From assembly GCF_000455445.1 (NCBI RefSeq), contig NZ_HG417092.1, positions 59,163 to 123,162 on the forward strand: a stretch of 64,000 nucleotides of DNA, read 5' to 3'. The translations under genes and the position numbers were made by a program. This document shows positions 9,250-17,890 of the stretch, piece after piece. Numbering within the stretch: the first letter of the stretch is position 1; every line of letters begins with the position of its first letter. The stretch is from Hoylesella timonensis 4401737 = DSM 22865 = JCM 15640. GTDB lineage: Bacteria; Bacteroidota; Bacteroidia; Bacteroidales; Bacteroidaceae. The notes below the pieces were generated by a model. The model ran no database searches, was not told the DNA's origin, and saw nothing but the letters and a program-made list of their open reading frames with translations.

Positions 9250-11316
9250 TTATAAGGTAAGGGCAGCACCAGCCACTACCCAAATTCCTGGTTGTGGCAC
9301 ATTACCTGCGTCCATGTATGTCTTGTTCAAGATGTTGTTGGCATTGAGGTACGCCTTCCAGTTACTTTCGTTCCACGTCAGACGTGCGTCCACCACGCTA
9401 TAAGGCTTGTACGAGTGGGCTACTCCCTCCCGGTCCTTGTAGCTTCCCATACGGTCGAGATAGCGACAAGACACGCCTAAGTCCAATTTACCCATGAGAT
9501 GCAGCTGTGCATCAGCCACCAACTTGTGCTTGAGATACTCCAATACATATTTGCTAACAATGCCTTTTTCCTCCTTGTGGTCTTGATGGATAAAGGAATA
9601 ACCTAAAGACACATTCTTCAAGAAATGCTGTGATGGCAGAATGCGCAGGAAATTAAAGTCGAAACTGCTCTCAACACCCAATGAATTAATCACGCCAAAG
9701 TTGACACTCTTCCACACTAATTCATTTTTTTCATTGCGTGTACCGTCTTGTATCCAGTCTATCAGGTTCTTGTGATGATTGTAATACACGGCTGCCTTGG
9801 CATTGATGTAAGGGTTGCCAAACTTGATACCTCCTTCGAGGGCGGACAGTTCCTCTGGTTTGAGGTGCTTGTCTGCCTTGTGACCACCTACAGAATAGAA
9901 CAATTCCGTCATGGATGGCATACGCAGTGAGGTGTTATACGAGGCATAAAGCTTAAAGGCATCACCGATGCGATAGCTCATATCTACCCCTGGATACACA
10001 CGCATGTTCATGTTCGCTTGACTGTTTTTAACGGCTATCAAGCCCGCCGAGAGGGTGAACCTGTTGAGCAGCACGTTATGTTCAAATACAAATTGCGTAT
10101 TGGTGCGTTGCAATCCGTTGGTGTACTGACGGTCAGTGCCATGAATGTGCTGTGGGTTCTCGAGCTTCTCCCCAAGGTTTCCACTCATCAAGTCTTCGTG
10201 TCTCAGCTCAGCACCAAAGGCTGTTCTACCTCCAACCCAATCAAAATAGGCATTCAGATTGACGCCATACACGTCGGTTCGGTGGTAGTTGAAGGGATAT
10301 TTGTTAGGCTCTCCACGAAACAACTCGAACCTATCCATGCCTCGGTTCCAATAAACAGACGGGCGAAGGTGAAATTTACCTTGCTTGTTTTCGGCTTGTA
10401 TGGCTGTGAACGTCTTGAAAGTATGCTCAAACTGGTTGTCCCATTTCACGCCATAGAACGTGTTTGATCCAAAATCTTTCAAGCTCATGCCGGCATGCCA
10501 CTTCACATCAACCCAACTGTCTTGATAGCTTCCTTGATAAAATGACTTGAACGTACGATAATCAGCATTCAGGTTTCCTGCCTTGCTGCGTGAATAACCA
10601 TCGCTTCGAGTAGCCGAGAGAGAAAGCTGGTTGTTCCAATTATTACGGGCGATGTTGCCCCTTAGACCTGTGGAGAGATAACCATATGAGCCACTTTCCA
10701 TACGAGCTGTGAGTGAAGTGCGGGCTGCTGCCTTGGTAACAATGTTGATGGCACCTAATAAAGAAGATGTGCCATAAACCCTACCTGCCGGGCCTTCCAA
10801 GACTTCTATGCGTTCGATTTCGCTCAAATCGACAGGAATGTCGAACACATTGTGCGCGGTTTGCGCATCGCAGATATTGATACCATTCAACAGAATGGTG
10901 ACCTGCTCCGAGTTTCCGCCACGGATACCCACATCGGTCAATGCTCCCAAGGGACCTTTCTGGCGGACATCTACCCCTATTGCTAATTTCAATAGGTCAT
11001 TCACACTTTGTACCGGAGCCGATTCAATATCCTTTCGGCTCAGTACAGTTACCATTCTCGATTGCTGACTGACGGTCAGCGGAGCGCGAGAGCCTGTGAC
11101 GACTACTTCGCTCAGTTTCACTGCTTGGCTTGTAAGTAGGTCGTTGGGCAAGTTACGGTGTACACTTACACCGTCTGCCTTCGCGTAAGTCAATGTGCTT
11201 ACGCTGAGAACACTAATCAAAACTTCTTTACCAAGAGCAGCGAAGAGCGAATATCCTTTGCGGTTAAAATGCTTGAACCACAGCGGATTGCGCTTGTTAA
11301 ACTGTTCTTTTACCAT
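9250..11316 (-). CDS. TonB-dependent outer-membrane receptor (BtuB-like)
   Basis: This 688-residue TonB-dependent receptor has a long N-terminal leader (FNRKGYSLFAALGKEVLISV, an extended signal of the kind seen in Bacteroidetes BtuB-type receptors). A TonB-box-like VKLSEVVVTG follows, then a plug domain with LLNGINICD and RIEVLEGPAGRVYGTSSLLG, and a 22-strand-type barrel ending GIWVVAGAALTL. The substrate cannot be read from sequence; cobamide-like cofactors or thiamine are the options. It starts 69 bases after the thiamine pyrophosphokinase stop, but a 10-bp hairpin and a -7 element lie between them, so it probably has its own promoter. Confidence 0.85.
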   Translation of the reverse strand: MVKEQFNKRNPLWFKHFNRKGYSLFAALGKEVLISVLSVSTLTYAKADGVSVHRNLPNDLLTSQAVKLSEVVVTGSRAPLTVSQQSRMVTVLSRKDIESAPVQSVNDLLKLAIGVDVRQKGPLGALTDVGIRGGNSEQVTILLNGINICDAQTAHNVFDIPVDLSEIERIEVLEGPAGRVYGTSSLLGAINIVTKAAARTSLTARMESGSYGYLSTGLRGNIARNNWNNQLSLSATRSDGYSRSKAGNLNADYRTFKSFYQGSYQDSWVDVKWHAGMSLKDFGSNTFYGVKWDNQFEHTFKTFTAIQAENKQGKFHLRPSVYWNRGMDRFELFRGEPNKYPFNYHRTDVYGVNLNAYFDWVGGRTAFGAELRHEDLMSGNLGEKLENPQHIHGTDRQYTNGLQRTNTQFVFEHNVLLNRFTLSAGLIAVKNSQANMNMRVYPGVDMSYRIGDAFKLYASYNTSLRMPSMTELFYSVGGHKADKHLKPEELSALEGGIKFGNPYINAKAAVYYNHHKNLIDWIQDGTRNEKNELVWKSVNFGVINSLGVESSFDFNFLRILPSQHFLKNVSLGYSFIHQDHKEEKGIVSKYVLEYLKHKLVADAQLHLMGKLDLGVSCRYLDRMGSYKDREGVAHSYKPYSVVDARLTWNESNWKAYLNANNILNKTYMDAGNVPQPGIWVVAGAALTL

Positions 11317-11327
11317 TGTTATTTATT

Positions 11328-11367
11328 AAAAAATCGCTGCAAAGGTAAAGATTTTTCGCGATTTTTT
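11328..11367 (-). terminator. Hairpin between thiamine pyrophosphokinase and TonB receptor
   Basis: AAAAAATCGC (11328-11337) and GCGATTTTTT (11358-11367) are perfectly complementary. On the minus strand this gives a hairpin ending in six T, the form of an intrinsic terminator for the thiamine operon. Its loop contains TACCTTTGC on the minus strand (11340-11347), matching the -7 promoter consensus, so terminator and promoter of the next gene may overlap. Confidence 0.65.
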
Positions 11368-11384
11368 AAGTCTGCACGATTGGT

Positions 11385-12035
11385 TTATTTGGGCTCGTGG
11401 GTGCGATAAACCAAATAATCTCCATTAGATTGAATGCTGAACGATGCACCTTCTGCCTCGTTAAGTGTGCCTTCCCACCAACTTTGATAGGCATGCGATT
11501 GCCAACGCAAGCCCTTATTTTCGATACGCTGGCATGAGAAATTAAAAATACTTACTTGCTGTTTGGCAAACGACTCGAAGGTGCAATCGCCATGACAAGG
11601 CACAAACGTGCCGTAATCGGTCACCATGACAGGCTGCACGCCGTAGGTTTGAAAATAACGCAACAATAAGGAGATGTTTCCCAAGGTATGATCTTCGCGC
11701 TTGCCCGTCGCTCCCAAATAGGCGATACGGTTGTAGTTGTGGCTGACACAATAGCGGGTGGCCTTGGTAAGGTCGTTGTCTGCCTGCTCATGCTCAACAT
11801 GCAGCACGTCATGAAATTGTCGTTTGGCAGCCTCAGACATCGAATCACCATCGCCAACCACAGCTTCCACCTTATTATATAACGAGGGATGTAGCAACTC
11901 GATGGCGCTGTCGCAACATACAATGCGTGGCGCTTGTTGCAAGATTTGGGTGGGTATAGGGTGCTGCGGATAATCACCGCCTGCCAAAACCACCACGTCG
12001 AAATTGGTTGATGAGTTGCTGAGCTGATAGTTCAT
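11385..12035 (-). CDS. thiN: Thiamine pyrophosphokinase
   Basis: This cytoplasmic enzyme converts thiamine plus ATP to thiamine pyrophosphate. It has the family series FDVVVLAGGDYPQHP, VVGDGDSMS, ADNDLTKA and the signature YLGATGKREDHTLGN, followed by a C-terminal beta domain. The chosen ATG at 12035 overlaps the stop of the upstream transporter gene as ATGA, which favours it over a start ten codons earlier at 12065; the product is then 216 residues. As third gene behind the TPP riboswitch it completes uptake and activation of thiamine. Confidence 0.9.
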   Translation of the reverse strand: MNYQLSNSSTNFDVVVLAGGDYPQHPIPTQILQQAPRIVCCDSAIELLHPSLYNKVEAVVGDGDSMSEAAKRQFHDVLHVEHEQADNDLTKATRYCVSHNYNRIAYLGATGKREDHTLGNISLLLRYFQTYGVQPVMVTDYGTFVPCHGDCTFESFAKQQVSIFNFSCQRIENKGLRWQSHAYQSWWEGTLNEAEGASFSIQSNGDYLVYRTHEPK

Positions 12036-12616
12036 GACGCTGCTTGTTTCATCATCGACTTCCACTTAAAGTACCCTAACACGGCAATAACGACATAAAG
12101 TCCGTACAATCCTGCCTTGAAAGGAATGCCCTTGTACACATACAGCACAGTGCAAACCACATCGACCACTATCCAAAAGAGCCATTGCTCTACATACTTG
12201 CGCGCCAAAGCCCATAAGCCAACGAAGCTGAGTGCATTGGTAAAGCTATCTAATAAAGGTACGTTGCTGTTGGTAAAGCGCACCAACACATAATAAGTAA
12301 CGCCCCACGCCAAGGCAAAGAACGCGAAAGTGGGCAGATAATGCTTGCCGGGCATGTGCGTAATGGGCAGTTCTTGCTTTTTTTGATTGAAGAGTTTGCT
12401 GCCCCACTTCCACGCAATATATCCGTAAACAGCAGCCAATGTGTAATACACTGCCATGCCCGCATCTCCGTATAAGCCATGCTTCCAATACAAAAACACG
12501 TCCATGGCAGGCATCACGATACCCACTATCCACAGCCAAATGCTGGCTTTATATTCCAAATAGATATAGACAAGTCCCAAAATGGTGGTGACTATATCCA
12601 ACCAATCGAATGTCAT
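12032..12616 (-). CDS. pnuT: PnuC-family transporter, probably thiamine (PnuT)
   Basis: This 194-residue polytopic inner-membrane protein of the PnuC/SWEET-like facilitator fold has about seven helices, with family segments ASIWLWIVGIVMPAMDVFLYW and EQWLFWIVVDVVCTVLYVYKG. PnuC itself takes nicotinamide riboside. Members encoded with a TPP riboswitch, a TonB receptor and a thiamine kinase are assigned as PnuT thiamine transporters, and that is the context here. Its stop overlaps the start of the pyrophosphokinase gene. Confidence 0.88.
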   Translation of the reverse strand: MTFDWLDIVTTILGLVYIYLEYKASIWLWIVGIVMPAMDVFLYWKHGLYGDAGMAVYYTLAAVYGYIAWKWGSKLFNQKKQELPITHMPGKHYLPTFAFFALAWGVTYYVLVRFTNSNVPLLDSFTNALSFVGLWALARKYVEQWLFWIVVDVVCTVLYVYKGIPFKAGLYGLYVVIAVLGYFKWKSMMKQAAS

Positions 12617-12629
12617 GTTATAAAAATAA

Positions 12630-12668
12630 GCCCACCCCCTTGTGCTTTTCTACGCCAAAGAGGTGGGT
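12630..12668 (-). promoter_or_regulatory. Terminator-like hairpin just upstream of pnuT
   Basis: On the minus strand CCCACCTCTT (12667-12658) pairs with AAGGGGGTGGG (12641-12631), allowing one bulge, and is followed by CTTATTTTTATAAC. The hairpin ends about 14 bases before the pnuT ATG at 12616. It could attenuate transcription or stabilise processed RNA between the receptor and transporter genes. Confidence 0.55.
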
Positions 12669-12683
12669 AAGATTTGATATTTA

Positions 12684-14990
12684 TCAGAACGTCAATGACA
12701 AGTTTGCCATGAAGTTGATAGGAGCCTGTGGCGCAAAGCCAGCCATATACTGTCCGTTTTTGCCATAGGTAGCTACGACGTTGCCTTGTGCATCCTTCTT
12801 AAAACTAGGTGCTGCCCAGCCGTTATTGTCGTATTTGGCACTGAAAAGGTTGTAGACAGTACAGCCAACGGTAGCCTCTTTCAAGCCCAACTTGTGACAG
12901 GCAAAGGTGTAAGCCACATTGAGGTTGGTAGTAAAGATGCTGCCCAACATCATGCTCACGTCAATGTCTTGACGGTTGTCGTCTTTGGTTTGATAGCTTT
13001 TCAGTCCTGTATTGGTGAGATACTGCTCACCGATATACTGCGTATGAACATTGGCAGACAACCCTTTGTAGTTGAATGAGAAGATGTTGTTGAAGATAAG
13101 ATCTGGAGAAAAGCTGGTAGGTGTGTCGCCCAAAGAAACGTTCTTCTTGTCTTCCAACTTCACCATCCAGTCCTTAACACGGTTCTTGCTGAAGGTGGCA
13201 TTAACGTTCCAAGTGAACCAGTCGACAGGCTGCCAAGCCGATTCCAATTCAATACCCATGCGATAGCTACGACCTGCATTCTTTGTCTTCATCTCACCGA
13301 TGGCATCCAGTTCGCCAGTGAGCACAAATTCATTGCTATAATTCATATAATATAGGTTGACACCTGCGCTGTATTTGGCACAGGCAAACTGGTAACCTAT
13401 TTCCAAATCGCCTAATTTCTCTGCCTCCAACTTGGTGTCAAGGTTTTGCTCAAAACTGTTGCGGGTAGGTTCTTTGTGCGCAATGGCATACGATGCATAC
13501 ACGCGGTTGTTGGCATCAGCCTGATAATTGAGTCCAAACTTAGGATTGAAGAAATTGAACTTTTGGTCAAGATTGAAGACAACCTGCTTGTTATTGTCAT
13601 CCCATGCATCGGAAGGACCTGTCATCTTAATGCCCACATGACGATATTGTAAGTCGGCAAAGGCACTCAAACCCTTTACGAACTCCCAGTTTACCTTTCC
13701 GTAAACATTGCCGTCCACCTTCTTGGCATCGTTGTTGTAATACTCGTTATCAGGCTCCAATGTGGAGGGTCCCATTTGATACACCTTCTTCTTTTTGCCG
13801 TTGGCATCTTCTATCTGATAGAAAGGAGCACCCGTCCAAATGACTTTTCCAAAGTGACCGCCCACATATTTGTTCCAACCGCCACCGATGTTGGCGGTCA
13901 AACCACGGTTGTTGTCATAGTTAATAGAACCTACAGCACCATAAAAATCGTTGTCCATCTTCTTTTGGCGCACTAAGTCGCCCAACAACTTGGTGTCTTT
14001 AGACAGATGATATTGATACCAATTGCCTTTTCCTTTGTACTGCTCGTAGTATCCGTCGCCCTTGGTATAGTGCAAGGCAACGTTGAGTTTCCATTGGTCT
14101 CCAAGCAGTTGACTCCAATGCAGCTGGTAGTTTTGCTGGTGGTAGTTATCCGTTTGTCCGTCGTAATATTTCACGTTACCCTCGGCATCGATATACTCAC
14201 CGGCCGAATTGTAGGTGCGTCCGTACAAACTTTGCTCGTATTTGGAAGCGTAGTACCATGCGTGATAAGTACGTTCCACGCCATTGAAGGTAACAAACTT
14301 CACCATAGTGTTGTCCGAGAAGTAGCCCGCTTGAATGAAATACGAATTGAGTTTGGTGGAAGCACGATCCAGATAGCCGTCGCTACCGATATCAGAAAGG
14401 CGCCCTTGTATGCCCCAATGGCCACCAATAAGTCCTGTTCCGAAGCGCAAAGTCTCCTTGTGCGAACCGTAACTACCGCCCGAAAGGTCGATGCCGAAGA
14501 ATGGTTTGGTACCGATGTTCTCGGTCTGCATGTTCAAGGTAGCACCGAAAGCACCCGCACCATTGGTAGACGTACCAGCTCCACGTTGCAGCTGCATGCT
14601 CTGCACACTCGAGGCAAAGTCGCTCATGTTCACCCAAAAGAGGGTTGCACTCTCGGCATCGTTCATCGGAATACCGTTGGCAGTGATGTTCACGCGCGAG
14701 GGATCGATGCCACGCACACGCAGCGAGGTGTACCCAATACCATTACCCGCATCGGAAGTAAGGGTAATTGATGGCAAGGTAGACAACAAGAACGGAATAT
14801 CCTTGCCATGGTTCATCTGCTTGATTTGCTTTTGTGTCAAGTCCGAATGCGCCATAGGTGTCTTCTTGTTGGCACGAGTAGAAATTACTTGTACATCCTG
14901 TAACTCGTAAGTATGCAAGGTGTCAATAGGTTGCACCGCATACACGTTGGCGGCAGTCATCGCAAACACTGCCCATAAAAACTTTTTCAT
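12684..14990 (-). CDS. TonB-dependent receptor of the thiamine operon
   Basis: This outer-membrane receptor of 768 residues has a signal peptide (MKKFLWAVFAMTAANVYA). A TonB-box/plug region follows (YELQDVQVISTRA, then SLRVRGIDPSRVNITANGIP and LQRGAGTSTNGAGAFGATLN), and then a long beta-barrel ending NFMANLSLTF. It is the first gene behind a TPP riboswitch and is followed by pnuT and thiN, so thiamine or its phosphates are the likely ligand. This TPP-controlled receptor/PnuT/kinase arrangement is established for Bacteroidetes thiamine salvage; the ligand here is inferred from it. Confidence 0.9.
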   Translation of the reverse strand: MKKFLWAVFAMTAANVYAVQPIDTLHTYELQDVQVISTRANKKTPMAHSDLTQKQIKQMNHGKDIPFLLSTLPSITLTSDAGNGIGYTSLRVRGIDPSRVNITANGIPMNDAESATLFWVNMSDFASSVQSMQLQRGAGTSTNGAGAFGATLNMQTENIGTKPFFGIDLSGGSYGSHKETLRFGTGLIGGHWGIQGRLSDIGSDGYLDRASTKLNSYFIQAGYFSDNTMVKFVTFNGVERTYHAWYYASKYEQSLYGRTYNSAGEYIDAEGNVKYYDGQTDNYHQQNYQLHWSQLLGDQWKLNVALHYTKGDGYYEQYKGKGNWYQYHLSKDTKLLGDLVRQKKMDNDFYGAVGSINYDNNRGLTANIGGGWNKYVGGHFGKVIWTGAPFYQIEDANGKKKKVYQMGPSTLEPDNEYYNNDAKKVDGNVYGKVNWEFVKGLSAFADLQYRHVGIKMTGPSDAWDDNNKQVVFNLDQKFNFFNPKFGLNYQADANNRVYASYAIAHKEPTRNSFEQNLDTKLEAEKLGDLEIGYQFACAKYSAGVNLYYMNYSNEFVLTGELDAIGEMKTKNAGRSYRMGIELESAWQPVDWFTWNVNATFSKNRVKDWMVKLEDKKNVSLGDTPTSFSPDLIFNNIFSFNYKGLSANVHTQYIGEQYLTNTGLKSYQTKDDNRQDIDVSMMLGSIFTTNLNVAYTFACHKLGLKEATVGCTVYNLFSAKYDNNGWAAPSFKKDAQGNVVATYGKNGQYMAGFAPQAPINFMANLSLTF

Positions 14991-15083
14991 TGATAAAAAT
15001 AAGTCATCAATAAATACATAAATAAGGGAGAGAGCAAGTGCAAAGTTTAGCTGTTAAAGAACTTCGCCCACTTGGCTTCTTGG

Positions 15084-15163
15084 TCGATTCCTACGCTGGT
15101 ATTACCCAGATCAGGTCAGAAGGTTTGTTCTCAGCCCACGAATAAAAGTGAGCACCCTTAGCT
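15084..15163 (-). ncRNA. TPP riboswitch (THI element)
   Basis: On the minus strand the conserved thi-box blocks occur in order: AAGGGTGCTC, GGGCTGAGA (P2/J3-2), then CTGACCTGATCTGGGTAATA and CCAGCGTAGGAA (P4/P5). The aptamer lies about 95 bases upstream of the TonB receptor ATG at 14990. Binding of thiamine pyrophosphate normally represses expression. No single clear expression-platform terminator was identified by eye between aptamer and ATG. Confidence 0.95.
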
Positions 15164-15278
15164 TACTGTTTGTAAACCGACGGCAAAGGTATGACTTTTC
15201 TGTAAGATTTGCAAAAAATAGTTGAAAAAACAAAGGTCGCAATCAATCATTCTTCATGAGCAAGATACGCTGTCCATC

Positions 15279-15311
15279 AAAAAAGCCCATCAGTAACTTA
15301 CTGACAGGCTC
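15279..15311 (-). terminator. Intrinsic terminator of tmRNA
   Basis: On the minus strand AGCCTGTCAGTAA, a one-base turn, then TTACTGATGGGCT and a run of six T form a hairpin with one mismatched pair. It begins about a dozen bases past the mature tmRNA 3' end. Confidence 0.85.
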
Positions 15312-15321
15312 TTGCAGAATG

Positions 15322-15718
15322 TGGAGCTGGAGGGAGTCGAACCCTCGTCCAAACAGGGAAACCATACGCTTTCTACACGCTTATTCTGGCCTTTAGTTTT
15401 CGTGTTATGGCAAGACCCAGACCACCAACCATAACCTTATCCTCTAAAAATTCATTTGCCGAGCGAGGCATCAACAAACTATTTCCGATTTACCTGCACC
15501 GCTCAACCCTCAGATTCGGAACCACATCCTTGGAGCGATGTCTCGTCCCATCAACTATTGACGGGATAAAGCCAGTAATCTACTGTACTTCGATTAGGCA
15601 GCGAGAGCGTAATTGTTTTCGCCAATTAAATTGTTGCCTGCTAAGATTTAGGAGCCAACAAACCATGCTCCGCGTGCTTACATACCATTTCATCCCGCTG
15701 TCAAATCCAGTCAACCCC
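15322..15718 (-). ncRNA. ssrA: tmRNA (SsrA)
   Basis: tmRNA rescues stalled ribosomes by tRNA-like charging with alanine and templating a degradation tag. On the minus strand the 5' end GGGGTTGACTGGATTTGACA pairs with the 3' acceptor CAGCTCC, and the T-arm GAGGGTTCGACTCCCTC is intact. The internal frame GGC GAA AAC AAT TAC GCT CTC GCT GCC TAA gives the tag GENNYALAA, as reported for Porphyromonas/Prevotella. CCA is not encoded after the discriminator A, as is common in this phylum. The length is about 397 bases. A plus-strand frame of 133 codons over this region is antisense and is not a gene. Confidence 0.95.
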
Positions 15719-15837
15719 AAGATGATTTCACTACACCAACGTGATGAACGTGAAAAAGTGGTAGTATCAAGAACAAAGTCCACGAAACTCTACAACCTTT
15801 CCTTGTGAAGAGTGCGCAAGTCTTTGCCTCTGATTTG

Positions 15838-15868
15838 CAAAGATACTACTTTTTCATGGTTTTGCAAA
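15838..15868 (-). promoter_or_regulatory. Consensus promoter upstream of tmRNA
   Basis: On the minus strand TTTG (15868-15865), exactly 19 bases, then TATCTTTG (15845-15838) match the Bacteroidetes primary sigma consensus in both boxes and spacing. Transcription would start near 15830, leaving about 110 bases of precursor before the mature tmRNA 5' end. Confidence 0.8.
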
Positions 15869-16053
15869 TAGAATACGAAAAATCTTGCTTTTCAACCTCA
15901 ATTTATAAGGCTTTTTTATCTCCCCACCCCATCTGATTATAAAAAAATATATACCTTTGTATGGATGCAACTGATGCTGGGCTACTGACAACCATTGCAT
16001 TCTTTAGTCATTGATACAACCTACAAATAGTTATAAATTAAAACAATAGTACA

Positions 16054-16902
16054 ATGAAAAAGCTTTTTTTATTCGTCTTTCTCTTTTGGATGAGCTCGCC
16101 ATTATGGGCTGGTAAAGTGATTACCGACAGTATTCACAGCAATGTGCTGGATAGTACGATGACCTACAATGTCTATTTGCCCACTGGATATGAACTGTCA
16201 TCACAAAAGTATCCTATTGTTTATTTGCTGCATGGGCTGTATGGCACTTATAAAGATTGGGCTTCGAAGGCAAATGTGAAAGAAGTAGCCGACGAATTGA
16301 TAGAAACTCAGGAGGCTGTACCTATGGTGATTATTATGCCCAATGCAGGAAATCCTGATGTAAGAAATCAGTGGAATGGCTATTTCAATATGCCTGGTTG
16401 GAACTATGAAACGTTCTTCTTTACCGAACTGATGCCTGCCGTAGAGAAAAAATATCACACCTACACGGACAAGAATCATCGTGCCATTATGGGACTCTCA
16501 ATGGGCGGAGGCGGTAGCACGGTGTATTGCCAACGCCATCCCGAGCTTTTCTCGTCATGCTATGCCATGAGTGCTTGGTTAGATAATAAAGAACCAGAGG
16601 TTGCCCCACATGGGAAAGACAAATTGTACTATGTTTCCAAATCGGTACGCGACCATTCGGCAATTGATTTCATCACAAACGCTGACGAAACAACGAAACA
16701 ACAGTTGCGCTCTGTTCGCTGGTTTTTCGATTGCGGAGATGACGATTATTTGGTTGACCTATCCTTTAAGATTCACCAACTCTATGCCAAAGCAGGCATC
16801 AAGAGCGAGCTTCGTATTCGCAATGGCGTGCACAATTGGGAATATTGGCACAGCTCATTGCGACTTGCCCTTCCATTTGCTTCGATAGGCTTTAGAAAGT
16901 AA
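16054..16902 (+). CDS. Secreted esterase, FrmB/esterase D-like family
   Basis: This alpha/beta hydrolase of 282 residues has a signal peptide (MKKLFLFVFLFWMSSPLWAG). The motif YLLHGLYGTYKDW marks the oxyanion region, the nucleophile elbow GLSMGGGG places serine at residue 149, and the likely acid and base are in DCGDDDYLVD and at His260 in GVHNWEYW. Relatives include S-formylglutathione hydrolase, acetyl-xylan and feruloyl esterases; signal and context favour a periplasmic or secreted carbohydrate esterase. TACCTTTG at 15952-15959 fits a -7 box. It is convergent with the HU-like gene. Confidence 0.87.
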   Translation: MKKLFLFVFLFWMSSPLWAGKVITDSIHSNVLDSTMTYNVYLPTGYELSSQKYPIVYLLHGLYGTYKDWASKANVKEVADELIETQEAVPMVIIMPNAGNPDVRNQWNGYFNMPGWNYETFFFTELMPAVEKKYHTYTDKNHRAIMGLSMGGGGSTVYCQRHPELFSSCYAMSAWLDNKEPEVAPHGKDKLYYVSKSVRDHSAIDFITNADETTKQQLRSVRWFFDCGDDDYLVDLSFKIHQLYAKAGIKSELRIRNGVHNWEYWHSSLRLALPFASIGFRK

Positions 16903-16948
16903 CGGTGTAAAAGACAATGGCAACCGCTGTCTCGACAGCTGAAGAAGA

Positions 16949-16984
16949 CCAAAAGGTACGCTCTATGAGTGCCTTTTGGCTTTT
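16949..16984 (+). terminator. Terminator of the esterase gene overlapping the end of the HU gene
   Basis: CCAAAAGG (16949-16956) and CCTTTTGG (16972-16979) form an 8-bp stem followed by CTTTTCC. The right arm lies inside the last codons of the opposing HU-like gene, whose stop is at 16963. Confidence 0.6.
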
Positions 16985-17391
16985 CCCGGAATCCATTCCA
17001 CCTCCACATCCTTACTGAAATTTTGCTGAATAATACCCGTATGTGCCTGTCTATTGCCGGCTGGTAGAAATTTACATTTAATGCGACGAATATGCTGATG
17101 GATATTGAAGTCGGCTTGCTGGGCTACCAAATCGCTTTCTACCGTTAGATGAAAACGACCGAAGCCATCCAATACCACCGTCTTTCCATCAGACAGTTGC
17201 TGTTTTAGCTCGTCCACCAACTCGGTAATCAAACCTTGTACTTCGCCTTTTTTGAAGGTAGTGTTCGATTCAATGATAGTTGCCAACTCGTCCGTGTGGA
17301 TTTCGCCTGTCGACACGACCTTGGCATACCATTTACTTTGCTGCACTTTGTTTTTGAATTTTGACTGCATCAGTCTAATCAATATTGACAT
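16963..17391 (-). CDS. HU-like DNA-binding protein (Bacteroidetes type)
   Basis: This 142-residue member of the HU/IHF superfamily is of the longer Bacteroidetes type. The pattern GEIHTDELATIIESNTTFKKGEVQGLITELVDELKQ.. matches the helical dimerisation part, and the beta-arm core is GKTVVLDGFGRFHL. A basic C-terminal extension follows (QHIRRIKCKFLPAGNRQ). It probably binds and bends DNA as a homodimer, compacting the nucleoid. It may start at 17391 or at the internal Met codon at 17370. A promoter about 120 bases upstream supports single-gene transcription. Confidence 0.88.
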   Translation of the reverse strand: MSILIRLMQSKFKNKVQQSKWYAKVVSTGEIHTDELATIIESNTTFKKGEVQGLITELVDELKQQLSDGKTVVLDGFGRFHLTVESDLVAQQADFNIHQHIRRIKCKFLPAGNRQAHTGIIQQNFSKDVEVEWIPGKAKRHS

Positions 17392-17515
17392 TGTTTCATG
17401 GTTTTAAGTGGTTGATACATGATGATAACAGTAGAAAACAGACTGTATTGGAGTATAAAACAGGCTGTTTTATCTCACAAAACAAACTATTTTGCACTTT
17501 TCATCCTATGAGATA

Positions 17516-17546
17516 CAAAGTTAAAAGCAAAATCATTGTTTTGCAA
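17516..17546 (-). promoter_or_regulatory. Promoter of the HU-like gene
   Basis: On the minus strand TTG (17546-17544), 20 bases, then TAACTTTG (17523-17516) fit the Bacteroidetes -33/-7 consensus. This gives a leader of about 118 bases. Confidence 0.6.
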
Positions 17547-17825
17547 GCATCATCTTTCAATGCTGGGGGAATTCTCCCTTTTTGCAGCGGATATGCCTAT
17601 CATTTTTGGGTGTTGAAACTATATTCAGCGTTTTTTGTGACGCAAAAAAGAGGGAAATGTCGAGAGTTATTGAAAATCTTACGCAGTCTCTTCAATAATT
17701 ATTGTTACCTTTGCAACATTTAAGCAAAAAAAGAGTTAATAATATAAACGAAGGATGAAAGGGAAAGTTCTTCAAGATAGAACAGATCTGAACCCACCTT
17801 TCCACTTTGCAGAATAATTGACAAG

Positions 17826-17854
17826 TTTGTCCAAATGATATTTTTATAACTTTG
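17826..17854 (+). promoter_or_regulatory. Probable promoter of the EPS cluster
   Basis: TTTG (17826-17829), a 17-base spacer (two short of the optimum) and TAACTTTG (17847-17854) lie just before the first EPS gene. This supports the ATG at 17891 as the true start. Confidence 0.55.
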
Positions 17855-17890
17855 AGCATGATGATAAGTAAAAGTTACACTATTCTTGAT

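Larger units (their letters stand above)
17392..17890. other. Intergenic region between the HU gene and the EPS cluster
   Basis: No gene seen. It holds divergent promoters: one for the HU-like gene at 17516-17546 (minus) and one for the EPS cluster at 17826-17854 (plus). TACCTTTGC at 17706-17713 matches a further -7 box without a clear partner. Confidence 0.6.

Noticed and set aside
14007..14771. 254-codon plus-strand reading frame
   Set aside because: It lies wholly inside the TonB receptor gene on the other strand, has no family features, and reflects codon bias of that gene.
15407..15808. 133-codon plus-strand reading frame
   Set aside because: It is antisense to tmRNA; the tmRNA structure and tag explain the sequence.
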